A DNA stretch of 64,000 nucleotides, from contig NZ_CP074373.1 in NCBI RefSeq assembly GCF_021560035.1, positions 1,360,001 to 1,424,000 on the forward strand. The letters run 5' to 3'. Below the pieces are notes generated by a model that did not search any database, was not told the DNA's origin, and saw only the letters and a program-made list of their open reading frames with translations. A program made the translations under genes and the position numbers. Each line of letters opens with the position of its first letter. The stretch's first letter is position 1. Positions 17,727-26,729 of the stretch are shown in pieces. This DNA is from Virgibacillus sp. NKC19-16. GTDB taxonomy: Bacteria > Bacillota > Bacilli > Bacillales > Amphibacillaceae.

Positions 17727-19550
17727 TTAATTCGCTTTTTCTAATAATTGGCCTTTGTATAATTGATAATAGCGCCCGCGCTGACTAATCAACTCTTCAT
17801 GGTTGCCTTTTTCAATGATTTCCCCATGCTCCATCATAACAATTGTATCCGCTTCTTGAATCGTATTCAAACGGTGAGCAATAACAAAGCTGGTTCTTCC
17901 AAGCATTAGCCGTTTTAAAGCTTCTTGTATTTTCAATTCTGTAATGGTATCAATGTTACTAGTAGCCTCATCCAGCACAAGAATTTTCGGTTCCGCGAGC
18001 AATGCCCTGGCAATTGTTAACAGCTGTTTCTGACCCTGGCTGATTCCACTGCCTTCCTGGTCAAGAACCGTGTCGTATCCATCTAACAGCTTATTTATGA
18101 ATTCATGCGCGTTTGCATTCTTAGCGGCATGAATGACATCCTCGTCTGTTGCATCCAAACGACCATACCGAATATTTTCCCGGATCGTGGTATGAAACAG
18201 GAAAGAATCCTGCAATACAAATGCCATATGTTGCCTTAGGCTGGAGCGTTTGATGTCTTTCAAATCAATTCCATCGAGTGCTATTTTTCCACTGTCATAG
18301 TTATAGAAGCGAGAGATCAAATTGATGATTGTCGTTTTTCCTGCGCCGGTATGTCCGACAAAAGCAATTGTTTCGTCGGGACGCGCTTCAAAGCTAATAT
18401 TTTTTAAAATAGGTGTTTCTTCATAGGCGAAGGACACGTTGTCAAATGTAACATGACCATTCGTTGAAGAAAGTGTTTTTGCCGCGTTTTCATCGGTTTC
18501 TTCCTGCGTCTCATCAATGACATTAAATACACGCTCCGCACCCGCAATCGCAGAAAGCAGCACATTAAACTGATTGGAAAGTTCGTTCAGGGGACGGGTG
18601 AATTGACGTGCATATTCGGTGAAAATAACGATGACCCCAATTGTCACAAGCGTTGTATTAATGGCAAGAATACCACCAACAAGTGCGATTAAACCAAAGC
18701 TTAGAAAGTTTAACATATTCATGACTTTTGGAATAAATCCCGCAATGGTTTGTGCCCAAAATCCTGTATTTTTGAGCTTGTTATTTCTTTCCTCGAATGC
18801 TTCAATAACCTGTTCTTCCTGGGAGAAAGTTTTTACAACATGCTGGCCTGAAACAACTTCCTCTACATAGCCATTTACATCCCCAATATCTTTCTGCTGC
18901 AATTTATACAGGGGACCGGTACGTTTCGTGATCCACCGTATGGCGTAAAGCATTGCCGGTATAATCGACATAGTTACGGCAGTTAATATGGGACTAAGAT
19001 ACAGCATGACAATAATCGTTCCTACAAGCGTTAACACACTCGAAAAAATTTGGATAACTGATTGGTTTAGTGTGTTGTTCACATTATCGATGTCATTCGT
19101 TAAGCGGCTCATTAATTCGCCGTGCTGCCGTTTATCAAAATAGGATATCGGCAAACGATGAAACTGCTGGAATAAGTCCGCTCGTAAGGAGTAAACCGTA
19201 TTTTGTGCAACACCCACCATCCAAAAGTTTTGCAGGAAAATGGATAGCGAGTGGAACAGGTAAACAAAAATGAGCCCCACTAGCAACATACCAAGCCCTG
19301 CACTTTCCTGGGTAACGATATAGTCATCGATCGCCATACCAACCATAAATGGACCGAGAAGCGCTAATCCGGAGCTGGCCATTACCATAAATATGACAAG
19401 GGTCAGCTTACGTTTTTCTCTAGCTAAATAGCTCCATATACGCTTGATGGTTCCACTCACGTCTTTCGCTTTTCGTTGATTATCTGTCGTAACATCGTCT
19501 AATGAAACTTTTTTATATTGAAAAGGGGCTTTTAATGGATTACTTGACAT
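17727..19550 (-). CDS. Heterodimeric ABC exporter half, consensus catalytic site
   Basis: 607 residues: six membrane helices, then an ATPase domain with Walker A GHTGAGKTT, Walker B LDEATSNID with catalytic Glu, and H-loop IAHRLNT. The signature is the degenerate ISQGQ instead of LSGGQ. AAAGGAG supports the ATG at 19550, and the gene overlaps its partner (19540-21267) by 11 bases. It resembles B. subtilis YfiC/YheH-type drug or lipid exporters. The substrate is unknown. The partner has the complementary degenerate features. Confidence 0.92.
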   Translation of the reverse strand: MSSNPLKAPFQYKKVSLDDVTTDNQRKAKDVSGTIKRIWSYLAREKRKLTLVIFMVMASSGLALLGPFMVGMAIDDYIVTQESAGLGMLLVGLIFVYLFHSLSIFLQNFWMVGVAQNTVYSLRADLFQQFHRLPISYFDKRQHGELMSRLTNDIDNVNNTLNQSVIQIFSSVLTLVGTIIVMLYLSPILTAVTMSIIPAMLYAIRWITKRTGPLYKLQQKDIGDVNGYVEEVVSGQHVVKTFSQEEQVIEAFEERNNKLKNTGFWAQTIAGFIPKVMNMLNFLSFGLIALVGGILAINTTLVTIGVIVIFTEYARQFTRPLNELSNQFNVLLSAIAGAERVFNVIDETQEETDENAAKTLSSTNGHVTFDNVSFAYEETPILKNISFEARPDETIAFVGHTGAGKTTIINLISRFYNYDSGKIALDGIDLKDIKRSSLRQHMAFVLQDSFLFHTTIRENIRYGRLDATDEDVIHAAKNANAHEFINKLLDGYDTVLDQEGSGISQGQKQLLTIARALLAEPKILVLDEATSNIDTITELKIQEALKRLMLGRTSFVIAHRLNTIQEADTIVMMEHGEIIEKGNHEELISQRGRYYQLYKGQLLEKAN

Positions 19551-21267
19551 TGGCATACTCCTTTCCAAATTGTGACTCCACAATTTTGCGATAGAGGTCG
19601 GATTGTTTCATTAATTCCTCATGGGAGCCGATGTTGAGAACTTCCCCGTCATCTAGTAGTAAAATGCGGTCTGCGCTCCTTGCTGTAGATACTTTTTGCG
19701 TAACGATTAATGTCGTGCACTGATAAGGCTGGATAGCTTCAAGCAGCCGTGATTCTGTGGCTAGATCCAGTGCACTCGTACTATCATCAAGCATTAAAAT
19801 TTTTGGATTACGGATGAGCGCACGGGCAATGGAAATACGCTGTTTTTGCCCACCGGATAAGTTAACCCCTTTTTGACCGACTCTTGTTTCATATTGATCA
19901 GGTAGCTCCATAATCGTTTCATGAATCTGCGCATCTTTTGCAGAACGGATGATGTCCTGAAATGTAGCATCCTTTTTACCCCATGCAATATTATCCTTGA
20001 TTGTCCCGGTAAAAAGAAGCGGGCTTTGTGGGACATAACCAATACTGCCGCGAAGTTTATCTAATAGATAGGAAGAAATTCGCTTCCCATCAATAAAAAT
20101 TTCCCCACTGTCTAAATCATAAAGTCGGGGCAGAAGCTGAAACAAGGATGTTTTTCCAGATCCTGTGGCCCCAATAATGGCAAGTTTTTCACCTGGGTGT
20201 AGCGTGAATGAGATATCTGTTAAAGTCCCCTCATCTGCCCCCGGGTAGCTGAAGGATACATGCTGATACTCCACTTTGCCGTCCGTAACGGCTCGTCTTT
20301 GATCTATATCTTGTTGATCCTGCAGGTCCACATCCAATGTAAACACCTCATCCAAACGTCCGGCCGAGGCTTTTGTGCGTGATAATGCCATAATGATAAA
20401 GGAAAACATGGAGATGGACATGGATACACGCAATGCGTAGTTGACAATTGTCACAACCTCACCAACAGAAGTTTGGCCGGCGAACGCTTGTGCATTTCCA
20501 AACCAGATGATGAAAATAAGGCTTAGGTTCATAACAAACAACAATACAGGCATGGAAGCTTCAACAAATCGAAAGGTTGTTTTGGTTGTGTTTGCCAAAT
20601 CGCTGTTTGCCTTAATAAACCGATTCTCCTCAAATCCGCGCCTGACAAATGCTTTAATCAACCGCATCCCGGCAAGGTTCTCCTGCATAACGCGATTCAC
20701 ATTATCCACATTACCTTGTACCTTCTTAAACATTTTACCAGCGAATTTAAGTACCCATAAAAGAAACAGAATAAGAAGCGGTACGGTAACTAGAAAGACC
20801 ACTGCAAGTTTGGCATTTACAATAAATGCCATCACAACCCCACCCAATACAAGTAAAGGTGCCTTTGCCATAATGCGTAGAGCCATAAATAAGGTATTTT
20901 GAATTTGCCGCACGTCATTCGTAAACCTTGTCACAAGCGCGGAAGTTGGATATTGATTCAGGTTTCGGAAAGAAAAGTCTTGAATCTTTTCAAACAATTT
21001 CTGTCGGATATCATAGCCAAAAGCAAAACTTACATGGGCCGAATAAAACGAATTAAAAATTCCAGCTATTAAAGCAATAAATGCGAGACCGATCATAATT
21101 GCGCCCCACATAAGAATATTATTTAAATCCTGATTCATCACACCTTGATTAATCATTAATCCGAGGAAAAGGGGAAGTAGTAATTCCACTGCAAGTTCCA
21201 CAAGCATTAATGTATAAGCCATGATGATCGGAAGTTTATAGGCTTTCAAATGAGATAAAGTCTTCAC
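19540..21267 (-). CDS. Heterodimeric ABC exporter half, degenerate catalytic site
   Basis: 575 residues with six helices and an ATPase domain: Walker A GATGSGKTS, intact signature NLSGGQKQR, but Walker B LDDSTSALD has Asp instead of the catalytic Glu, and the H-loop reads VTQKVST with Gln in place of His. Together with ISQGQ in its partner this makes one inactive site, as in TM287/288 and BmrCD. Start is GTG at 21267 after GGAGG. It is the first gene of the pair. Confidence 0.92.
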   Translation of the reverse strand: MKTLSHLKAYKLPIIMAYTLMLVELAVELLLPLFLGLMINQGVMNQDLNNILMWGAIMIGLAFIALIAGIFNSFYSAHVSFAFGYDIRQKLFEKIQDFSFRNLNQYPTSALVTRFTNDVRQIQNTLFMALRIMAKAPLLVLGGVVMAFIVNAKLAVVFLVTVPLLILFLLWVLKFAGKMFKKVQGNVDNVNRVMQENLAGMRLIKAFVRRGFEENRFIKANSDLANTTKTTFRFVEASMPVLLFVMNLSLIFIIWFGNAQAFAGQTSVGEVVTIVNYALRVSMSISMFSFIIMALSRTKASAGRLDEVFTLDVDLQDQQDIDQRRAVTDGKVEYQHVSFSYPGADEGTLTDISFTLHPGEKLAIIGATGSGKTSLFQLLPRLYDLDSGEIFIDGKRISSYLLDKLRGSIGYVPQSPLLFTGTIKDNIAWGKKDATFQDIIRSAKDAQIHETIMELPDQYETRVGQKGVNLSGGQKQRISIARALIRNPKILMLDDSTSALDLATESRLLEAIQPYQCTTLIVTQKVSTARSADRILLLDDGEVLNIGSHEELMKQSDLYRKIVESQFGKEYANVK

Positions 21268-21437
21268 AAGTAACCTCCATCAAAGTTAAGCAATTTTTCA
21301 CCATTATAATTGGTAAACAGGATTTTTTCCAGTTTTTATTTCGAGGGACGAAGTGTTTTTATGGGTGCGGGAGAATGAAAAGAGGGGGACGCTGATAAAA
21401 ATATGTTATCTCGAGATATAAGCGAGGAATTTTTTTA

Positions 21438-21466
21438 TTGACAGAAATTGTTTCATTATATATAGT
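21438..21466 (+). promoter_or_regulatory. Sigma-A promoter for tRNA-Val
   Basis: -35 TTGACA (21438-21443), 17-base spacer, -10 TATAGT (21461-21466). The tRNA begins about 58 bases further on. Confidence 0.75.
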
Positions 21467-21524
21467 AAATAGTGTTGATAGTTTCATATTCCGATTCCGT
21501 AGCTTAGGGAATTCTATATTCTAT

Positions 21525-21596
21525 GAGCCGTTAGTTCAGCGGGAGAATACTTGCTTGACAGGCAAGGGGTCACTGGTTCAAATCCAGTACGGCTCA
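21525..21596 (+). tRNA. tRNA-Val(GAC)
   Basis: 72 nucleotides with a complete cloverleaf. The acceptor stem is GAGCCGT/ACGGCTC. The anticodon arm is CTTGC, loop TTGACAG, GCAAG, giving anticodon GAC. The T arm is ACTGG-TTCAAAT-CCAGT. CCA is not encoded. It stands alone between a promoter and a terminator. Confidence 0.93.
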
Positions 21597-21608
21597 TTTT
21601 ATTTTAAC

Positions 21609-21660
21609 GAAAAACACTCTATTTTTCTGTATAAACTTACAGATGAATGGGGTGTTTTTG
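21609..21660 (+). terminator. Terminator after tRNA-Val
   Basis: AAAAACACTC pairs with GGGGTGTTTTT, with an inner CTGTA...TACAG stem. Confidence 0.78.
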
Positions 21661-21692
21661 CGTTCATAAACATATCGATAGAATCAAAAATA

Positions 21693-21721
21693 TTGATTAA
21701 TTAGAACTAGGCCCATATAAT
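21693..21721 (+). promoter_or_regulatory. Sigma-A promoter for the SDR gene
   Basis: -35 TTGATT (21693-21698), 17-base spacer, -10 TATAAT (21716-21721). Confidence 0.75.
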
Positions 21722-21765
21722 TAAATTGTAGACAATATTTGACAACAAAGAAGGGGCGATGAAAA

Positions 21766-22536
21766 ATGACATTTCCTGTACTAGAAGACAAAGTAGCAAT
21801 TGTAACAGGCGCAGCAATGGGAATGGGCCTTGCAACTGCCAAACTTTTTGCAGATGCTAAAGCAAAAGTGGTTATTGCAGATTTAAATGAAGAAAAAGGA
21901 CAAGCAGCTGTTTCTGAAATTGAAGAAAATGGAGGAACGGCATTTTTTGTTAAAGTTGATATTTCTAAATCAGACCAAGTACAAAACCTAATTAATGCTA
22001 CGGTTGAAAAATATGGCCGTCTTGATGTAGCTGTTAATAATGCTGCTTTAACTCCAGATGATAAGCCAGCAGCAGAGTTTGATGAAGATTATTGGGATAA
22101 GCTAATGTCAATTGACCTCAAAGGAACAGCATTATCTATGAAATATGAACTACAACAGATGATTAAGCAAGGTGACGGTGGATCTATCATTAACATTTCA
22201 TCAGTAAGCGGATTCCGTCCTCAGCCAGATAATATTGCTTATGTTGCAGCTAAACACGGTGTAGTAGGAATGACCAAGGTTGCTGCGCTGGAAAATGGTG
22301 ACAAAAATATTCGTGTGAATTCTGTAGCTCCAGGTGCGATCGATACACCAATGCTTCGTGGAGCTTTGGAGCAGTTCGGGTATACTGCAGAAGAATACGC
22401 ACCACAGCTTAGTCTGTTAAATCGATTTGGAAAAGCTGAAGAAATTGCAGAGGCAAGCCTATGGTTAGCTTCCGATCAGTCCTCTTATATCACTGGAACA
22501 ACTATACATGCTGATGCTGGATACACAAGTCGTTAA
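21766..22536 (+). CDS. Short-chain dehydrogenase/reductase
   Basis: 256 residues, a classical SDR. The NAD(P) site is TGAAMGMG near residue 16, then NNAA, and the catalytic Ser of INISSVSG with YVAAKHG. The C-terminal ASDQSSYITGTTIHADAGY is typical. VVIADLNEEKG, with an acidic residue after strand 2, suggests NAD preference. It stands alone with its own promoter and terminator. The substrate cannot be read from the sequence. Confidence 0.9.
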   Translation: MTFPVLEDKVAIVTGAAMGMGLATAKLFADAKAKVVIADLNEEKGQAAVSEIEENGGTAFFVKVDISKSDQVQNLINATVEKYGRLDVAVNNAALTPDDKPAAEFDEDYWDKLMSIDLKGTALSMKYELQQMIKQGDGGSIINISSVSGFRPQPDNIAYVAAKHGVVGMTKVAALENGDKNIRVNSVAPGAIDTPMLRGALEQFGYTAEEYAPQLSLLNRFGKAEEIAEASLWLASDQSSYITGTTIHADAGYTSR

Positions 22537-22552
22537 GCGTTAGCTAATGATG

Positions 22553-22600
22553 AAACAGCTCATTTTTCTGTGCTATTCACAGAAGAATGGGCTGTTTTTA
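22553..22600 (+). terminator. Terminator after the SDR gene
   Basis: AACAGCTCATTTTTCTGTG pairs with CACAGAAGAATGGGCTGTT and is followed by T residues. Confidence 0.85.
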
Positions 22601-22622
22601 TATCTCCACTTGATAAATGGGT

Positions 22623-22724
22623 CTATCTCGGAGGACGGTTTTGTCGATACTTTTTATCGTCTTTCATGGCGTTCAACTCTTCTTTGTTCTTATTTTTTGT
22701 CTTTTCTTTTTTTCCTTTTGGCAT
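22623..22724 (-). CDS. Very small basic protein, uncertain
   Basis: 33 codons, MPKGKKEKTKNKNKEEL at the start and YRQNRPPR at the end, almost entirely charged. AGAGGG lies nine bases before the ATG. It converges on the SDR terminator. Its composition resembles small spore or nucleoid-associated proteins, but I do not recognise it and it may not be expressed. Confidence 0.35.
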   Translation of the reverse strand: MPKGKKEKTKNKNKEELNAMKDDKKYRQNRPPR

Positions 22725-22903
22725 ATGAAACCCTCTTTTCTTTGTTGATTAGCTTTGCAATTAAACGTTCCTTTATATTTTGAACGAATCTGCTGAAAAA
22801 ATGCATACAGCCAACTTACATTAGTAATGATTGAACAAATAAGAATCTTGGTTATGGATACACTAAAATTGATGAAGGAAACAATTTATAGGAGGTTCTT
22901 TTC

Positions 22904-23062
22904 ATGTCCGAACAAAACAAAAATCGTAATAAAGATAAGGGCAATCAAAGAAATGTCATTAAATATGATACTTCACCAAAAAACGAGAAAAACGACGCAG
23001 AGTTTGCAGGCGACAGTGAGTTTCTTAATTTAGATAATAAAAGAAATAAAAGAAAACGATAA
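22904..23062 (+). CDS. Small hydrophilic protein, possibly spore-associated
   Basis: 52 residues, MSEQNKNRNKDKGNQRN at the start and KRNKRKR at the end, with an acidic middle (AEFAGDSEF). AGGAGG lies at 22890-22895 with good spacing to the ATG. No membrane segment. A stem-loop follows 10 bases after the stop. It is likely to be real given the ribosome binding site. I do not recognise the family. Confidence 0.6.
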   Translation: MSEQNKNRNKDKGNQRNVIKYDTSPKNEKNDAEFAGDSEFLNLDNKRNKRKR

Positions 23063-23072
23063 ATAGATGAAG

Positions 23073-23105
23073 CTGTAGCGCGTTTCCAGAGGCAATGCGC
23101 TACAG
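23073..23105 (+). terminator. Stem-loop after the 52-residue protein
   Basis: CTGTAGCGC pairs perfectly with GCGCTACAG; the following T run is weak (TGTCTTGCTT). Confidence 0.55.
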
Positions 23106-23126
23106 TGTCTTGCTTCTGCTCGTTTT

Positions 23127-23753
23127 CTAGAATTCCTTTGAAGAAACAGGCAAAAATAGCTTAATTCCTCGTTTACTAAACGGAAGCAGTTTACTGTCCG
23201 CAATTAAATGACTGATATAGCCTGCCAGGCAGGTGTAGAAAATGCCATTAATGCCGAGGGACACTTCCAATTCAGAAACAATGATTCCGAAGAAAATAAC
23301 ACCAACTATCGAATGGGTATAGCTGCGATGCGAAACGAAAGACGCGATTAAAATATAAATTCCAAATAGCATCATCCAGGTTTCCTGTAAGGAGGATCCT
23401 CCTGCAATGACCCCGATTCCTGTGATGGTTAACATATGCTTTTGCTTGATGGATGAGGATAAGATAATCATTCCCAGGCCGATACCGATTCCCAAGTACC
23501 TATCAGTACTGGCTCCCTCGTAAAAACTATATAAAACCATCAGAATCCCGATCAACAATGCAACAGTTTGAATCACCTTATGGGATAGCGTGATTTTGTC
23601 CCGAAGCTTCCCATCAATGTCGAGGTCGGGAATTAATCCTGAAACTCCTCCAAGTCCAACGAAAAGGAGTGTTGTTGAAGGTGTGGCATGAAAAGTGTTC
23701 GCTACGATAAATCCTGTTGCTGCTCCAATTGCCGCATGTCCTGTACCATTCAC
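23127..23753 (-). CDS. YdjM/DUF457-like membrane-bound metal-dependent hydrolase
   Basis: 208 residues. GHAAIGAATGF, GLIPDLDIDG and HRSYTHSI supply the conserved Asp/His residues, among about five hydrophobic stretches. The family is annotated as metal-dependent hydrolases; the substrate is unknown. The open frame starts four codons earlier at a GTG lying in the GAGGTGG site, so the GTG at 23753 is preferred. No LexA box was recognised. Confidence 0.8.
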   Translation of the reverse strand: MNGTGHAAIGAATGFIVANTFHATPSTTLLFVGLGGVSGLIPDLDIDGKLRDKITLSHKVIQTVALLIGILMVLYSFYEGASTDRYLGIGIGLGMIILSSSIKQKHMLTITGIGVIAGGSSLQETWMMLFGIYILIASFVSHRSYTHSIVGVIFFGIIVSELEVSLGINGIFYTCLAGYISHLIADSKLLPFSKRGIKLFLPVSSKEF

Positions 23754-23956
23754 GTTTAATTCCACCTCTTTTAAAAAATTTATAGTATGTGCAAACGCAC
23801 TGTTTTATTTTACAACAAAATATGCGTTCTGTTTAGAGGTGATTTGGAATTTATTGTATCTCGTTTTGCAAATGTTGATTATACTCCATCTTCATCCTCT
23901 CTTTTCCAGTTATAACTGATTGTATATAAGTCATAATAAGATAAAGGAGTGATTAC

Positions 23957-24169
23957 ATGGCTGAACAATCTCAATTTCGTGCTGGACAAAAAGCACCGAA
24001 CAATGGAATTTATATTGAAAGTGGTGAAACAGGCAGTAATGTGAATGATCCGCAACAAGTAAAACTGGAAGCCGGTGAAAAATTTCCGGAGAACGCCAAT
24101 CAGGATCGTGTATGGATTAATCAGCGGGACCTAAATAAACCTGGTGTTCAAGGGAGGAGTAATAACTAG
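23957..24169 (+). CDS. YjzC-like small protein
   Basis: 70 residues with FRAGQKAPNNGIYIESGETG, QVKLEAGEKFPE and RVWINQ, the conserved pattern of Bacillus YjzC. AAAGGAG precedes the ATG. No helix or catalytic motif. The function of YjzC is unknown. Assignment rests on recalled similarity. Confidence 0.75.
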   Translation: MAEQSQFRAGQKAPNNGIYIESGETGSNVNDPQQVKLEAGEKFPENANQDRVWINQRDLNKPGVQGRSNN

Positions 24170-24221
24170 TGGTTGGGCAACACCAATACTAGGTCCTTTA
24201 TTTATACAATTTCTATTTAAC

Positions 24222-24337
24222 ATACCCCAAAACGACCTCCACTTTCGATTGTAGTAATGAAATATAGTTTCTAAACAATTTGTGTACTGTTTATCTACTA
24301 TAACTACAATCGAAATTATTCAGGTTTTTGGGGTATT
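24222..24337. repeat. 116-base inverted-repeat element of unknown type
   Basis: The left arm ATACCCCAAAA...TTTCGATTGTAGT and right arm ACTACAATCGAAA...TTTTTGGGGTAT are inverted repeats of about 36 bases with mismatches in the middle. Inner ATATAGT/ACTATA extend the pairing. The rest of the 24170-24568 gap holds no gene that I can see. Confidence 0.65.
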
Positions 24338-24490
24338 GCAATGTATGTTCAAATAATTTCAAGTTCGGTCTATTCGATACTTTTGATAACTTCTAATATT
24401 AGAAAATAAATAAATTTCTAAATATTTAAACAAATTATCTGTTTATTAAGGTGTTAAGGGGGAATTTGATTCTTATAAATAAAATGAAAT

Positions 24491-24543
24491 AAAAAATAAC
24501 GCATAGGTTAGCTGAAAAAAACAACTCCCCATATACGTTATTT
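24491..24543 (-). terminator. Terminator after the aldolase gene
   Basis: On the minus strand AATAACGTATA pairs with TATGCGTTATT and a T-rich tail follows. Confidence 0.7.
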
Positions 24544-24568
24544 CTATTCTTATGTGATTAAACAGGTT

Positions 24569-25456
24569 TTACGTAATTGAAGCATCGTAGATTTTCTTAA
24601 CGGAATCTTTTAACAATGCATTGAATTCTTCATCTGATTGATTGGCATTTAAAGGTTCGGATAAAGCTCTTGAGAAGCTTGCGATCAGACCTTGATTTGC
24701 TGCTAATTTTTCATTTGCTTCTTCAAGTGGGTAACCACCGGAAAGTGCTACAACTCTTATAACTCTTGGATGCTCAATTAATTCTTTGTAGAAGTTATCT
24801 ACGGTTGGAATGGAAATTTTTATCATTACATTTTCATTTTCACTTAATTTATCCAACTGCTTTACCATTTCATCTTTTAAGATTTCTTCGGATTTTTCTT
24901 TGTCTTTACTATTAATATCTACTTCTGGTTCGATAATTGGGACTAAGCCAGCAGCAAGAATTTGTTTACCTGTTTCAAATTGTTGGTCAACAACCTTTTT
25001 AATACCTTCAGGGTTTGCTTCTTTAATAACAGAACGCATTTTAGTACCAAAAATATTTCTTTCATTTGCTCTTTTTAACAATGCATCTAAGCCAGGGTTA
25101 GGCTTCATTAATTGAACGCCTTCAGCTTCTTCTGCCAGTCCTTTATCGACTTTTAAGAAAGGAACGATACCTTCTTTTTCCCATAAGTAATCTGCAGAAA
25201 AAAGGCCTTCAATTTTATTGTCCATTGTTTGTTCGAATAAAATAGCACCGAGAATAGAATCAGAACTGAAAGCAGGGGAGGTAATAATACGTGTTCTCAT
25301 TTTATGAACGAGATCAAACATTTCCTCCTCAGTGGAATATGAATCTTCTGGAATGCCATATAGCGCTAAAGCTTTTGGTGTACTACCGCCACTTTGATCG
25401 AGTGCCGCGATAAATCCCTTACCATTTTTAATGAAGTCTAGTTGTTCGTCTTGCAT
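24569..25456 (-). CDS. fda: Class I fructose-bisphosphate aldolase
   Basis: 295 residues, close to staphylococcal Fda in length. [20 protein letters not shown] opens the protein. VPFLKVDKG and [19 protein letters not shown] follow, and the last conserved block is [14 protein letters not shown]. The reaction cleaves fructose 1,6-bisphosphate through a lysine Schiff base and needs no metal. It is transcribed alone from its own promoter and terminator. Confidence 0.92.
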   Translation of the reverse strand: MQDEQLDFIKNGKGFIAALDQSGGSTPKALALYGIPEDSYSTEEEMFDLVHKMRTRIITSPAFSSDSILGAILFEQTMDNKIEGLFSADYLWEKEGIVPFLKVDKGLAEEAEGVQLMKPNPGLDALLKRANERNIFGTKMRSVIKEANPEGIKKVVDQQFETGKQILAAGLVPIIEPEVDINSKDKEKSEEILKDEMVKQLDKLSENENVMIKISIPTVDNFYKELIEHPRVIRVVALSGGYPLEEANEKLAANQGLIASFSRALSEPLNANQSDEEFNALLKDSVKKIYDASIT

Positions 25457-25530
25457 TATTCCAACTCCTTATCTATTTTGTGAAAGTCAATGATTGATAA
25501 AAACCAAAACAAAAGTATCCTTTCGTACAT

Positions 25531-25559
25531 ATTGTACCAGTTGTTTGTTCAAAAGTAAA
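25531..25559 (-). promoter_or_regulatory. Sigma-A promoter for the aldolase gene
   Basis: On the minus strand: -35 TTTACT (25559-25554), 17-base spacer, -10 TACAAT (25536-25531) with extended TGG. Confidence 0.65.
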
Positions 25560-25705
25560 AAGAACCTATTGAATTTGGTGAGAAAAGTTATATATTGTCA
25601 GGTGTGTCAATAGCCGGTTAGGTAATTTTGAAATCAGCATAGATCAAACTATTTTGGTTGAAATAAGCTACATGAGAATCAGTAGCGCTTTCCCAAATAT
25701 AAACC

Positions 25706-25748
25706 GTTACATTTGTAACTACCGACCCCAATAAGGGCTTGCTATAAT
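25706..25748 (+). promoter_or_regulatory. Promoter and candidate activator site for the ABC/two-component operon
   Basis: A perfect 14-base inverted repeat GTTACATTTGTAAC (25706-25719) lies immediately upstream of where a -35 box should be. The -10 is TATAAT (25743-25748) but the -35 region is poor. That layout fits an activator-dependent promoter. Confidence 0.6.
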
Positions 25749-25783
25749 AGTTTATATAACGAAGATGATTTGGAGGATATTAT

Positions 25784-26728
25784 ATGTTAATAGCAGAGAT
25801 GAGCAACATTGTGAAGAGATATGGAAGCTCGAGGGTGCTTGATCATGTTGATATTGTCATTGAAGACGGTGAAATTCTAGGACTACTTGGACCGAACGGG
25901 GCAGGGAAAACAACGCTGATTCATGCTTTGGCAGGTTTGATTAAAATAGATTCAGGTGATATTAGCGTATTTGATAAAAAGCTACAACGGAACTTAAGCA
26001 GCATCAAGTCTAAAATAGGACTCGTGACGCAGGAAGTTACGGTATTTGAGGATTTGACAGCAAAAGAGAATCTGGAATTCTTTGGAGGGATATATGGTTT
26101 ACGCGGTGCAGAATTAAAAAAACGTGTGCAAGATACACTCTCCTTTGTTGGACTAACTGAACGAGCTAAGCAGCTTCCGACTAAGTTCTCCGGGGGGATG
26201 AAGAGAAGATTGAATATAGCCTGTGCCTTGGTACATCAACCAAAGCTCCTCATTATGGATGAACCGACAGTCGGAATTGATCCTCAATCAAGAAATCATA
26301 TTCTCGAATCCATCCGTAAGCTCCAGCAGCAGGGAACGACGATTCTTTATACAACGCATTATATAGAGGAAGTCCAGTCTATTGCTTCCAGAGTGGTGGT
26401 GATGGATCAAGGACACGTAATTGCAGAAGGAACCGTTGATGAGCTGGTAGAGAATATTCAATATGAAGAAAAAGTTCAATTGGAAGTGGAAGAGGGACCT
26501 GAGGAATTAGTAGAGCAGCTAGAGAAGATTAATGGAGTAAAACAGGTGATACGAGACGGGGATCAGTTTACGCTGATTTCACAAGCAGGATCAGGAAATC
26601 TGGATAGAGTACTAACGGTGGCTAAATCTTCCGGTGGTGTGAAGTCGATAAATGTGGAAAAACCTACCCTTGAAGATGTGTTCTTAACATTAACCGGAAA
26701 AACACTCCGTGATAGGGAGGATGATTAA
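25784..26728 (+). CDS. ABC transporter ATP-binding protein
   Basis: 314 residues. Walker A GPNGAGKTT, signature FSGGMKRR, Walker B LLIMDEPTVGID and H-loop TTHYIEE are all intact. The C-terminal 80 residues form the accessory domain of ABC-2 exporter ATPases of the NatA/BcrA type. It is first in an operon with two permeases, a histidine kinase and a response regulator, similar to B. subtilis yvfRSTU. Substrate unknown; peptide or antibiotic export is an inference. Confidence 0.93.
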   Translation: MLIAEMSNIVKRYGSSRVLDHVDIVIEDGEILGLLGPNGAGKTTLIHALAGLIKIDSGDISVFDKKLQRNLSSIKSKIGLVTQEVTVFEDLTAKENLEFFGGIYGLRGAELKKRVQDTLSFVGLTERAKQLPTKFSGGMKRRLNIACALVHQPKLLIMDEPTVGIDPQSRNHILESIRKLQQQGTTILYTTHYIEEVQSIASRVVVMDQGHVIAEGTVDELVENIQYEEKVQLEVEEGPEELVEQLEKINGVKQVIRDGDQFTLISQAGSGNLDRVLTVAKSSGGVKSINVEKPTLEDVFLTLTGKTLRDREDD

Positions 26729-26729
26729 T

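Noticed and set aside
23766-23900. LexA box before the YdjM-like gene
   Set aside because: No GAAC-N4-GTTC palindrome was found, although the B. subtilis relative is SOS controlled.
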